Below the pieces are notes generated by a model. That model was not told the DNA's origin, did no database searches, and saw only the letters and a list, made by a program, of their open reading frames with translations. A stretch of 64,000 nucleotides of DNA from Tetmemena sp. SeJ-2015. Lineage: Eukaryota; Ciliophora; Spirotrichea; Sporadotrichida; Oxytrichidae. The stretch lies in the NCBI GenBank assembly GCA_027382625.1, contig JAJKFJ010022813.1, positions 25,660-89,659 of the forward strand, written 5' to 3'. Position numbers and translations under genes: made by a program. Position 1 is the stretch's first letter. The number at the start of each line of letters is the position of its first letter. This document shows, one piece after another, positions 39,651 through 53,100 of the stretch.

Positions 39651-40052
39651 TCTAGTAAAATCTTTAGAATGAAAGATCATGTGAGTTGTAATCATTCTAG
39701 CCTTCTGCAAATGCAATGCTTTCATACTTATAGTAGAGCAAGAATATGTAATATTCTATAATGAATAATTAAGTTATTAATGGCTTCAAATTCTTACAAT
39801 TGTTAGAGTCGTTAAGGTACTATCCAAAAACCATAAAGTTCATAGATTGGTCGATCGCTATGCTTTGAATAATGTTTAAAAGATTAAATTAGTTAATTTG
39901 AATTTAGTCATCCATTTATATATCTTCCCCAAAGTCTAAAAGTATGGGGAATTGTCGGTCTACAGTTGAAAGTGTGGCTTAGGCTCTTTTGATGTTTCAA
40001 AAGTAGACAGCAGCAATTAGAAAAGGATGCAGAAAATTTTATATGAGAGCTT

Positions 40053-41177
40053 TAAAGAGGAGGTGGATTTTATTTTTAAATAGTATATTTAAAATTTTAA
40101 CTTTACTAAAAATTTATCAATGGGTTTCTTCCATCAAACACGTTTAAAGATATGTAAACTTAGTTACCCAATTATATTTAAAATTATAAATTCCTGATTC
40201 AAAATTTATAAATTTATAAATCTTGAGAGTTTGGGAGATTTTAAAAACAAGCCATTCAATATAAATCGAAAAAGAATTTTTTTATTTTATTTTAAAAAAA
40301 ATTGATTCCTGATTCATAAAAAAAATTAGGAACCTCATAAAATTAAAATTTATTTTTTTTTTTTAGAAATTTAATTAAATTTATTTAAAAAGGGGAATTT
40401 AAAAAATTGGTGTTTGGAAAAAATAATAAATGGAGAGTTGCAACTTCTGTCATTTTAAAATCGTGATTCACCCCTTGATTTTTAGCTTTCTATAGCTTAA
40501 AAAAAATTTAATATGAGTTTTTTTTAATCATCTTCCCAACTTTCTCTCAGCGAGATATGACTCACGCTTCTTTTTCATCTCTCTCATTATTCTTTTTAAA
40601 TTTCCTTATAACTCTGTACTGAGCCCCCACCAAAATTGCAAGGAAAAAATTCTTAGAATTTTATGGAAGAATGGTTTAATAAATTAATTTAAAACACTTC
40701 AACTGCCACTTTTTTATTCCTTTTTAAATTTTAATTTTTAAATTTAAATTTTCTTTTTTTAAATTCTCATTTAATATTTGTATATTTAATTAGTTAACCT
40801 AAAATTATTTATTAAATTTTATTTTTACTTTAATCTACTTTAATTTTTTCTTACTTTTTTTTAAAATTTTTTTATTAAATTCTAAGATATTAAATAACTT
40901 TTGTTTAAAAATTACTCATGAATCTCTTGTTAAGTAATAAATTAAATTTTAAAAATCCTTTTATGATTTTAAAAGTTTAAAATTCTTAAAATTGTGAAAG
41001 GATAAAAATTTTACATTCTTTATTTAATTTATTTTTTGGGATTTTTTGTTGCTTGTTTCTGATTTGAAAACTTAAAAAATTGATTTAGATCACATATTAT
41101 CATATCGAATAGACTTTTTAGTTTTAATTAATAATTTTAATTTGGCATTCTTTGATTAGTTTCATGTATGATTGTCT
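40053..41177. other. A3-B1 intergenic spacer
   Basis: About 1.1 kb of AT-rich sequence containing one MITE-like copy and homopolymer-rich patches; no exon seen. It marks the switch from subfamily A to subfamily B. Confidence 0.5.
40420..40745 (-). mobile_element. MITE-like element, copy 6 (degraded)
   Basis: Same order of core blocks as copy 5: AATAATAAATGGAGAGTTGC, CAGCGAGATATGA, ATAACTCTGTACTGAGC, CACTTCAACTGCCAC. Terminal repeats are not readable because both ends run into homopolymer-rich sequence, so the limits are approximate. Confidence 0.5.
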
Positions 41178-44100
41178 TCATTCCTTGATTTGACCGAAAA
41201 CTGCTTAATTTTGCATTCTCCTTATTTTATCTTGAAAATTGTCAATAGATGTATCAAACTTGCTGCTGTAAAGAGCGCTTGCTCTCTATTCTATTTTATG
41301 CAAATTTGAAGCAGATTTTTAAAGAGGAGTACCTGATATTGGAGTTTTATTAGAATCTATATCTTTAGATTTAGAGAGTGAAACCAAAAATTTGTCTTAA
41401 ACTTTGTTCTTACTTTTCCTCAAATTTTTTAAAATAAATTTACTCATCCCCTTTTTTTTTAATTTTTACTTTTAAAAAAAAATTTCCAATTTGAATTGCA
41501 AGTTATTGGCAAATCTTTTAAGATTAAAAAGTGGGGATTTTGCTACTGTATTTATCTGAGTTAGGCTTTTCTATTGCTCTTATGAACTGAATATAAATGT
41601 TAGTATAATATCCCTTATGTTTAGGGCTTTTGCTTGAAATGATTTTAGTGGAACATGGGCTTCTTGAGACTAAAGACATCCTCAGTCAGCTTCAGTTAGG
41701 TTTAATCAAGTTGTGATAAACCTTGAGGCGTGCCTTCTATCTTGGTAAATATGTTTTCATAAGTGCTATTCAGAGTATTATAGGTGAGTTCAAGATTATT
41801 TTTACTACTTTCTTGGTCAAAAATTAAAATTGCAAGTGGATAGAGTTGTAGTTTATTCTGGTTTAACTTTAGTCTACTTAGAGCTTGTTTATCTTTTATC
41901 TTTTGCAATATTTTTAGAATGAATAAGTGAAAACTTTGATATATATTGGCCAAGAAGAGGGAAATGTTTAGTAGAATTATATAAGATTATAATTTTGAGA
42001 ATGCAGATTAAAAGTATAGTAACTATGAAGAAACCGAAATTATACTAGCTGAAGTAATCATCGAAATGCCCTGTAAATGCAAATAAACTACAAAATATTA
42101 TGAGAACAAAGCATTCATTCACCAAATCTATTAAATGATCCTATGCTTCGATAAATGGCTTGAAAATTTAAGTCATAAAAAATGGATTATATATTTTTAG
42201 TCATCATAATATTTCCAAGACTTAATTAAGTACAGAGCATCAATTAAAAGACCTTGAAATCTGAGAGAAAAACTATAGCCATCGCATAAAGTGCTCTTCT
42301 CATTAAATAAGCTGCCAAATGGATTTCTACTATGCTCCGTTTTACGTTTAAGAAACTATAAAACGCTCCAAACTTATTGATAAATGACTGCTTTGAAATT
42401 AATCTTCTGTTTTTGCGGAGAAAGACTAGCACTAAGATTGGATAAATTGTCAAAATTAACGAGATAATGATGGATGTAATCTATTTTAAAATTATAACAT
42501 TTTTAATCATTTGGACTAACTCAAAATTTTAATATCCCTATAATCATCAAGAAAAAACTGCATACATCTTATAGCCCTACAAGAGAATTGATCATAAATT
42601 TCAAATATGTCTTTGAGATGTAAGTAATTAAGAAACCCCACATTAGCTTGCTCTTTAGTTTTTCAATTATCCTTTGGATTCTAGAACATGTTTGAACCTA
42701 TTTTTTTATTTAGTCTTACTTTTGGGAATTTTTAAAGACTCGAATTAGGAGGATTGTACTTATTATTAGGAAGAGGGCTAAAAATATGATTAAAGTTTTA
42801 AGAATTTTTTTAAAGATAATCTTAGATATAAAAAATTTATATTAAAATTCTAATTTGTTTAGATTTAGAATAAAATTAAAATTATTAGGGGTTTTTAGTG
42901 GAAAATATATATTTATCTAATAAGTTAAAATAGATTTTCATAATAGAGTTCTATTCTTTTGTTCTTAAGTTTAAGACATGATGGGAAAAATTAATGAAAC
43001 AGTAAATTTCCGATTATTTTGAATCAAATCAAACATTTACTTTAATCAGAGTAAAATAATTTAAATAAAATAATTAGAGGGCAATTTTAAAATTGCTTCT
43101 TGTTCAAACTCTGTTTTAGGGTTAAATTTCAAGAAATAAAGTTTAAAGATAAGATATTTTCGTTTTTTTGTATTAAAAAATTTCCATGGAGTTTGTATAT
43201 TACCAATTTTCTTTAAAATAAAAATTTTTTATTTTAATTTTAAAAAAAAATTTGGTGGAAATCAGAGAGATATTTTATTTTTTAATTTTCTAGTAAAGTC
43301 ATTAAATCTGATCAATATTTTCAAAGATATCGAATTACTCAATATTGCTTTACACAATTTCACTGGAATATTTTTTTTAAAAAAATTAAAATTAATTCTA
43401 AAATAAAGGCAATGGAAAATGCAAAATTTAATTATATTTGTAATTTATCCTTTGGGGCTCGGGGTTTCAGTCTCAAAAATCAAATTACCCGGATTTTTCT
43501 TTAAACGATTAAATTTATATCCCTTTTAATTTTTATTTATAAAAAAATTGGGGTTATGGAATAAATTTAAAAAAAATATGCTTCTTTAAATGAAAATGAT
43601 ATTAAGATTTATTTATATATTTATATAACATATAGATTGATTAAATCTGATAATTATATAATGGATGAGTCTATCTGTCTGAAAAGAAATGATTGCACAC
43701 TCTATATTATGTCTTAAACTAGTTTAAAATACCTTTGGTATGATATCCACATTTGAGATGTCGATAATAGTTTGCAAACATAAGAGCACGTTGTTTGGTA
43801 ATGCAAGGTTAAGTAGAGGGATGTGAGAAATTATCTGAAGAATATTTAGCAAACTCCAAATCTATTTCAAAGAAACACCCAAGAATAAGGCAAGCACTAA
43901 ATTTGAAACTAGACTCGCTGTTAAAGTAGAACTCACAACTTAGTAGGCCTCTTTTATTATTTGCACTCCAGCTATAAATTCATTACTAGGAATATTAATT
44001 AGTTACTTTGATTCGTGGATTGAGTGGGAATAGAAGTTGTAAGCGTAAGCCCTTCAGGCACTTCAAAATCCAGGGATCTGAAGTAATCATTGCTCAAGAA

Positions 44101-47100
44101 TTTTATCTCGAGTTTATCATACACCTAAACATTGCTTAAACCAAAATATTTTACTCCGGAAATTGAAATAAACTCAGGATTGGCGTAATTTACTTGCAGA
44201 GTCATTTGATCATTTTATAAAATCCTAATTTAAAAGCTATAATGGATCACTTTTGAATTCTTCAATTTGGAAATCAGAGACTTTAGATCCGGTTTAAACA
44301 TGAGGAATCAATCTCAATCTTAAATCAGAGCAAATATTTGAGTAGAGTTCTTTGATTGGGACTAGCAATTTCTTTGGGAAACTTATTTTTACCTGTCCTA
44401 ATAAGTTATAGTGAATTTAAAAAATCCTAACCTTCTGAGTTAACATCAACAATTTTAGGATTACAAGCACTTGCAGTCGTGCAATCCGAACTCATTAACT
44501 TAACTTCATAAACTTTCAATTTGAACGATTTTTGCATCACAATTTCGTTGTTGTCTTTGCTTCTTGCAATAACTAGGATTTTATAATCACCTATATTTTC
44601 TTGGACTGGTTATATAACGAACATATCAGAGTTTTGACCATCTTGATTGGAGAAACTTTATGCATTTCCAAAATTGATCTATATTATGAATGAAATAATT
44701 TGAAAAAAAGCATTTTATATTTTGTAGTTTTACAAACAAGAAGGAAGTGTAAGGTATTGAATACTGTCCACTTGGATTTCTAAGTCTGCTAAGATACACT
44801 TTTATGAAGTTTGAGCTGAATCTAATTTGAGTGGCTATCTTGCAATAGCAACATAATCAAACGAAATATTTTTGATTTACATTTACTTTGAGACTGCCCA
44901 TGTTGTCATTTATACTATTTTAGATCTTCAAAATGAAGGAGTAGTTCCCGATCAAATATAATTGAGAGGCAAATATAGACACCATTCTTGAATCATCACT
45001 AAAATTTATGAAAGAGGGCAGCGATTATAAATTAATATAAAATATGTCATGTCTGAGTTTACAATTTTGTATATTAAATAAATTTATAAACATTAATAAG
45101 GACATTAAATTCTCAAATATGTTACTATGCATCTCCTAAGAGCCTTGATAATTTACTCGCATCAAAGATTTTTAAAAATAAACATAAAAAGCCTAATTAA
45201 ACTTTAGAGCTAAGTTGCTAGATAATTTCTATATTTCTTAATATATTTAACTTATAAATTCTGTTTATAAGTTGATGGTGATCTTATTAAAATTTCTGGA
45301 TGAAAAATTTGTAAACTTTTCATCAAATTTTCGACCTTATCTCATTTATTTCTATAACTTAAAAGGTCAACATCATAATTATTTTAGTTATAGAATTGAA
45401 TTTGCTTTTAAAAAAATGACTCCCTTGATATTAAAATGATAGAAATATCTATGTTGATTTCAAGACAATTAATTTTCCATTCTTTATGACAAAGAATTTT
45501 TCATTGACTTAATGCGGTTTGTAAACTATTTTTTGACGGCTTTAATGATAATATAGAAATAAAATTAATTTTTAAGTTAAATAATGCCAACTTTGTTATT
45601 TGTAAATAATATTTTATTTGAGTTGAAGAGTTTGAACCAGTACTCGAATTAGCATGGGCAAGTGACAAGGTTGAAGTACTATTCTAAGTTATGTAGGAGG
45701 AGTGGGTCTCCCACATAGTATTTAAGCACTAATTTGTCCATGGCAGCAGGATAGTAGATATAATCACAAGAGAATTGCAATTAAAATGCTTTTGAAGCAT
45801 ATTTTATAATTTATATTGGTTTTTTAATTAAATAGATCATTTAAATAGATATTAGCCGGCTTTACTAGCATTCGCTGTAAAGCTGAGATTATAGTTACAT
45901 AGTGGAATCATTATGTTAACATCCGCCTCAAAAATTGCATGAATTATTTTATATTTCATTAAATCTTTAATATTTTTCTTAAAATAAATGTCTTCACCTC
46001 CAAATTAAATAGTTGCATCTAATTCCTAATTAAATTGTCTACAATTTTCTATAAATAATTTTATTATGAATCATTAAATTGTATTAAATGAGTGTAGTTA
46101 GTTTAAATCCAGATATTTTTCTCTGTTAGTCCACTCTCGAGATAATCTATTTAGTATTTTAACTAGCTTGGACATTTAGATCCACTAAAATTAGGATTAG
46201 TGTCATGATCGGATGTAATGTCCCATTCGATTCTGCTAACTGCTGAAAAGTATAATCAATCTAATTAAGAATAATTTTTTGCTTGAGTTGGAGGCCAGTT
46301 CACGGCTTGCGAAGCACTACTTAGCCAGTAGAAATATATTACAGGAATAGTTTAAGACAATTAAACAGCTTTACAAATTCGAGATCCACTTTGGATAACA
46401 CTTGTCATAGAACCTGTGGTTGCAGAAGGAAGAGGATTTTTCATTTTTAAAAGTGTTCTATTTTTAATTTAAGCATAAATCAAAATTTATTAAAATACTT
46501 TTCGCAAAAGTACTAAAAAGATAAATAACTAAAGAGCTTTTAAACCCATCATTTAATGACACATTATAGTAGCTTTATATAAAAATAGTTATAGAGTGTT
46601 GAAAAATTAATCTTATTTGCTTAAATTATAATATATACCACTTTGTTGGTGAGTAGCATAAATAATTGTGAAGCATGAAAGTCAAAATTATATTTTCAAT
46701 ATAGAAGTGTTAATTTTATGCTTGAAAAAGACGCATTTCGCGACAAGTTATGCCGTTTCAAAATGAGGATTGTCAAGAGAGTCAGAGTTAAAAATTCATC
46801 TTCATAATAAGAATAGAATTGCTATAAAATTATATTCTGCCTTCTTTGAATTTAATCTTATGTTTTAATTTTTTATCTCTTTTTAATTTCTTGTTTTTAT
46901 TTTCCTATCAAGGGATATATCAACTTATTATTTAACTATTATAGAATGAATAAGATTAGGTGATTGCAATTTCAAATGTACAAAAAAACAACAACGAAAG
47001 AGTACAAGATATTTAATTACAAGTCTGAATCCTATACAAAGTGTGAATTAGTGATAATTAAATTAGCCTCATTGAGCATATTTATATATGCGAAAATGAA

Positions 47101-50100
47101 CAGAATACGTAATGTGCGATATAGGATTTATCTTTTAACAATGCGATTTTATAATTCCCTGTCCTTAATTTATTTTGGCGGAAATGTGTGCATTGTACAG
47201 TAATATCTCCTCTTTACAAATGGCATCATTTTAAGACGAGTCAGATTTCAAGTCTTGGATTATTAAAGGGAGATATCATTTCAGAGAATCATTGGGTTGT
47301 TGATAGTATTTCTCTTTTGATAGCCATTACTTTTCCAATTTAATTATTAGACTGAATTAATTAAACTCTGTCTTGTAATTAAGAGTCGTTTCATTTAGCA
47401 TTATTCAAATTCGCGATCAACTATTCGTATTTGACCTATATCCTTTATTTTTGCTTTAATCCTTAATTTTTTAAGAGATATATTTAAATGAAAGCGAGAA
47501 ATTATTTTAAAAAATATTTTTAGTTTTTTTAAATTTTAAAAATTAAAGATAATAAGGACTATTTCCTTTTATATCTTATTTTATAAATTATTGGAGACAA
47601 GAAATAAATGCTTAATAAAATATAAAAATAAAATGATAATTAAAAATTTAACTTAATCTAAAATGGCAAATTATTTCTTCGATGAAGTGATAATAGAATC
47701 CATTTAAATATACAATATAATTATTGTAAATTTGTGTGATCTATAATTTATACAATATAGGATTAATTTCATCTATCGTAACCAAGGTATTAATTTTGAG
47801 CTAAATTTAGAAGCCATTATCTACTTAAAAATCTTGGTCACTTGTACTTATGCTAATAATTAAAAATTAAACTTTATAAATATTAATTATTAAGTTTAAA
47901 TGCTATAACTCTCAAAAACGTATGTGAAAGAAAGACAGTTTTAAGTGGGCATATTATCTGTTAAGAAATAAACTTAATTTATTTTAAGATAAATTAAATA
48001 GAACTATTCCAATTTATCGTTTAAAATTTTAATCTATAAATCACCATTTGAGTTTATCTGAGTCTGTTTGAAAGTGAAGATGCGACACAATCAAGTTGCG
48101 ATTTAAAAACTCCCCAACTTATTTGCAGAAGAGGAGCATAAATACTCATTCTACGATTTTGAATTAGTTGATAACTCTAATTGGGATCTACTCCTGAAAT
48201 TAAAGACGAAGCTGTGGATGTTAATAAAATTAATATAATTATTTAAATATCTAAAGATAAATTAAAGTTCTTACTTATTTAGCCGCCAAATCAGCAAATA
48301 TAAAAACTTAATTGGTCAAATCTTCTTCTGAAAGTGCAATAAAATATTTTATTAAGCTTTACAATAACGTAGGCTTCTAGTTTATAGGGAGAGATTTAGT
48401 CTTATACTACGATCTATAAGCACTTTGAAATTTTCTATTTGCTATTTCTGGTAAGAAAAGGATATATGGATCGCTGGATACCCTCCTAAAATCCCGGATG
48501 CTCCCCCTAAAATCTTTTTTTTCCCCAATGATTTTCGAAAAAGGTTAGTTAATTAAGAGGAATAAATTAAATTAAAAAAAAAATATTTAAAAACTATAAA
48601 TTGATGCTAGAGAAATTTTTTTAAATGGTAGCTTCTTGTTGGGCTAAATTACAAATTATGATATGATAATTTATCAGTGAAATACATAAATGGATCTCTA
48701 TTCCTCTAGCAGTCCTTTTTATTTCTAAAATCTTCTATCTCATTTTGAACTATTTTACTGTTTATTTATCTTGTAAATATAGATTTATAGGAATATTTTA
48801 CTTAAATTTATTAAAATTGAATTTAATGAATAAAGTTGATTTAACAAAATTTAGCTTCTACATGAATTCTAGCTGCAGTGCAGAAATTTTACAAATCAAA
48901 GCAAGAATTGCAATATTCTTTGATTGTCCTGATTATTGGCCTACAAGATACTTCAATAAGCTTTTTATCCTATATATTAAAAGATGAACTTTGATAACTT
49001 AATATAATGACCTAGTTATATTGTCTAATGCATTAATTGCATTTTTATAAATCTAGGCAGCCCTATTTTTTAAGCTAGATAAAAACTTTTATATTTTACG
49101 ATATTTGATATTTCCTCAATAGGGAGCAAAGATTTAGGTGAGCTAAGAATTAATTAGGGAACTTTAGCTTCGAGAATTCTAGAAGGAGTAGCTGGGGGTT
49201 ATAGTCAGGGTATAGTTTAACCCCAGCTCCCCTCAGAAAATGCTTTTTCATGTAAGGAGTAGTAGAATCAAATTAATTTATAGAATAATTTAGTCTAAAT
49301 AATTTATAATTGATAGATATAGATTTCTCAATTTCCATATTAATCTATAGATGAGTAACAACTGAAAATAAAATACACAAATTAAGATTATGCTTTCAAT
49401 TTATTGTATCCTATAAAAATTTATATCCCCATTAAGAAAATATCCTATTAGTGTAATCAATGATTATAACTTTTAACTACTTTTATTAAAAGTATTTTAT
49501 GATCATTTTTCGAGCTTTTATTCAATTGTAACTATTAAATATTCTTATATTTTAGTTATATTATAATATTATTTGAATTTAATTGAGATGAAAATGTCGT
49601 GGAGTACTGCACTGTAGTAAATTGGAATATCGTCTTTGCTGATATCTAAAGTTTCAGTGCCAGCAGGGTGAGTGTCATCCCAATTAAATCCAATTTTATT
49701 GACGCTAAACTATTCTTTAAAGCATAATTCAAAATTAAAAAACTGGGTCTTAATTATTTTAGTTTCCTAATATTGAAAAAATGGCATTGATTTCGTGAAT
49801 TTCTTAAAAAATACAGTTTGCTACTCAGTCTGTTGTTAAAGAGAGGTTTAGTTTCCAATTGTAATTGCTTTAATTACTTATCCAGTTTAGTAGCTGATGG
49901 CAGTTTGAATTAAAGTTCAAGAATTGATTGGATTGTAACCAAATTGAATACATTGTCATTACTACTAATATCTGATATCTAGAAAAGTTTTTGAAAAGTT
50001 TGAAATTAGAAATGATTGCCAAAAGTTGACATTAAATTTGGTAAAAAATGTCAGTTGAAGTAAAACTCCATTCTGATGTAGTAAAACTCCATCTCTAAAT

Positions 50101-53100
50101 TTTTTGAAACTAGCCAATCAGAGACTTAATAATTTTTAATTATTAAGCAAAGCAGAGTCTCTGATTGGCTAGTTTCAAAAAATTTAGAGATGGAGTTTTA
50201 CTACATCAGAATGGAGTTTTACTTCAACTGACATGTTTTTACCAAATTATAATGTCAAACTTTTGAGCAATCATTTCTTAATTTCAAACTTTTCCAAAAA
50301 CTTTTCTAGATATCAGATATTAGTAGTAGATGACAATGTATTCAATTTGGTTACAATCCAATCAATTCTTGAACTTTAATTCAAACTGCCATCAGCTACT
50401 AAACTGGATAAGTAATTAAAGCAATTACAATTGGAAACTAAACCTCTCTTTAACAACAGACTGAGTAGCAAACTGTATTTTTTAAGAAATTCACGAAATC
50501 AATGCCATTTTTCAATATGTGCTATTAAACTATTTACTTTTCATATTAAATTAATAATTATATAATTAAGTTTAGATGACTCAATAAAAATTGTAATTAT
50601 TTTGGAAGATGTTACATAAAACGCAAAATCATAATCAGAATCTTAAATAGGGAAGAAACTGCTTTTAAAACTATAACCTGAAGACACAAATTTCACTTGC
50701 TAAATTATAATTGGAAAAAAATTAAAGAGGTAAGTTAGATTATTTGTTTTATCTAACTTCAAGTTTGAAATCGATTGGTATTATATTGAATTTTCCGATT
50801 CCTCTCTTATCACTCGTTTTTAAAATTAAGTTGGTTTACTCATTTAAACAATAGACTTTTAATTAAATAGTTAAATTGAAAAAATTAACTGTCTTTTAAT
50901 TGGTTATAATTAAGAAGAAAACATCAGTTATATTAATGGAAATCAAGAGAAGACAGACAAAGAAGTGAAAGTTGACTTAGATTGTTTTGGCAGAATAGAT
51001 GACTTTAAATCAACATTTAAATATAAAATTAATTAAAAGAGGGATTATAATTTAGACAAAATATATCTCTAAAGCCGCTCAGTCTGATATCTAGTATAGA
51101 TTTCAAACTGTTGATCTTTTCCTGATAAAGATGAATTTTTTGCAATTGAGTAAATTTACAGAAAGAATCAAAACACTCGATATATACGCGTTCATCTTGT
51201 CCTGTATTCATCGTTCACTGTGCTTCATTCACCTCACTTTCCTCAAATTTTTCAAAGATTGGAGCTCTAATAAGGAGTTTCCTATCTCGAGTATTGGTTA
51301 TTGTAGTTGCATGCTTCCGAGATATGATAGTCTGACCATTGGAGATTGTAGCTGCTCCCCTTCTGAACGTTTTGATATCATTTTTAGTTCTTTTCACTAA
51401 AGGAACAGCATTCTTGTCTTGAATTTTCTTCTGAAATGGTACCTTTATCTGAACTCTTAAGATGTATTCACTCCATTAATACTAGCTGGAATTTTAATAG
51501 AAATGGAATTCTTAATTAAATAATCACTCTAGCCTCATAAATTAATTAAGACAGATTAAAAGTTAATCACTTTTAATGCAAACATTCTTAATGTTCTTAA
51601 AACCTAATTTCTCTTTAATAGATTAAGCTTATTAAGTTCTTAATTACAATGACAATATTCTTAATTCAAGTTTGCCTAGTCTTAATTAATTTATGAGGCT
51701 AGAGTGATTATTTAATTAAGAATTCCATTTCTATTAAAATTCCAGCTAGTATTAATGGAGTGAATACATCTTAAGAGTTCAGATAAAGGTACCATTTCAG
51801 AAGAAAATTCAAGACAAGAATGCTGTTCCTTTAGTGAAAAGAACTAAAAATGATATCAAAACGTTCAGAAGGGGAGCAGCTACAATCTCCAATGGTCAGA
51901 CTATCATATCTCGGAAGCATGCAACTGCAATAACCAATACTCGAGATAGGAAACTCCTTATTAGAGCTCCAATCTTTGAAAAATTTGAGGAAAGTGAGGT
52001 GAATGAAGCACAGTGAACGATGAATACAGGACAAGATGAACGCGTATATATCGAGTGTTTTGATTCTTTCTGTAAATTTACTCAATTGCAAAAAATTCAT
52101 CTTTACAATTTTTTCCCGGACTAAAATTATTATCCGATCATCCCTGATTTCTAAAATTTTCAGCCTCTGACTGTAAAACAATGATAAAAGTGAAGTAACT
52201 TTGATTATGATGAGAGTTTGTCTGGTCCTATTGGCTCTCCTTGGATGACTTAGATTTGCTAAGTTAATTTTAAAATTTAGTAATCATTGCTTGTAATTTA
52301 GTTTAATTTTTAATTTGTGATATTTAAAAATATAAAAGTTTTATTTATTTTAAAATAAGAATATAGAGAGAGATAAAATTTTGGAAAAGTAACTCATGTA
52401 ACATAATATATCTTTATTTTATTCTCTCTCACTTAATAAATGGAGTATTCTACCATTCGTTTAGAATAAATACCCAAAATAAATTTAAGATATATTAAAC
52501 TCGTTAAAGGAGAGTTGTCGTAAATCATATATAGAATCTAATTCTGTAAATTTTATAAAGAAATATAGAAGCTCTCCATCAATATATAACTATAATATAG
52601 AATATTACTTATTAAAAATTTATTTTCTATATTTAAAATTATATAAGATTGTTTATAAAATTTGCGATATAAAAGTTCTTGGTAATTTAATTTTCATCGA
52701 AGGCCTCTTTACTTCTAAATTTTGGATAAAAATTTGTGTAGCAAAACGAAATCTCAGTAGATAGTGACCTTAATAAATATATAAACAAATAGTGCGTTTC
52801 CAGAGAGGTCTTGCTATTATACAAGGTTACGGCTTATGGGTTTTTGTCTTAAATCAAGTCATTGTATAACCAAAAATAAAAACATAAAATAATCGTATTG
52901 TAAGTGGCTTAAACTGCAGCAACTAAATACAGAATTATTTGGCAAGCTAAATAATAAGCAAAGAGAGAGACAATTAAAGTATAAGTATGGAGCTTATTTA
53001 ACAATTATGCACTTACAGTCAGACTTAAAATAGTATTGAGAGTTATCTAATGAATTTAGATTTTAAATTTTATTTAAAGTTAATGTTATCAATAAAAATT

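Larger units (their letters stand above)
27170..40052 (-). pseudogene. A3: subfamily A copy 3, start codon lost and palindrome inserted
   Basis: Collinear with A1/A2. The N-terminal exon reads STVDRQFPILLDFGEDI backwards from about 39960, but the codon aligned to the A1/A2 ATG is AAG (40050-40052), and the leader has a TGA where A1 has Arg. Ectodomain exons: INWESGDDIQVFIT with TGA as W (35.9 kb), LFWGFYSNQIDCVFNSG (34.2 kb), IERLPFDNQDSANQYFNGAV (33.3 kb). Membrane part: VGIALNIAISLVMGLSLRY and YIWSLINMMQLITHIPLLHL (30.1 kb), FLIHNDKKLTLPEFTTRYGA (29.3 kb), DYEYSSNIGLWVIILI (28.9 kb). The tail ends at TGA 27170-27172 after REENFQ. An 895-bp palindrome and a MITE-like copy lie in the 5' half, and 37.9-39.65 kb is unreadable. 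The call of pseudogene depends on the lost ATG and on sequence quality; a functional gene with another start is possible. Confidence 0.5.
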
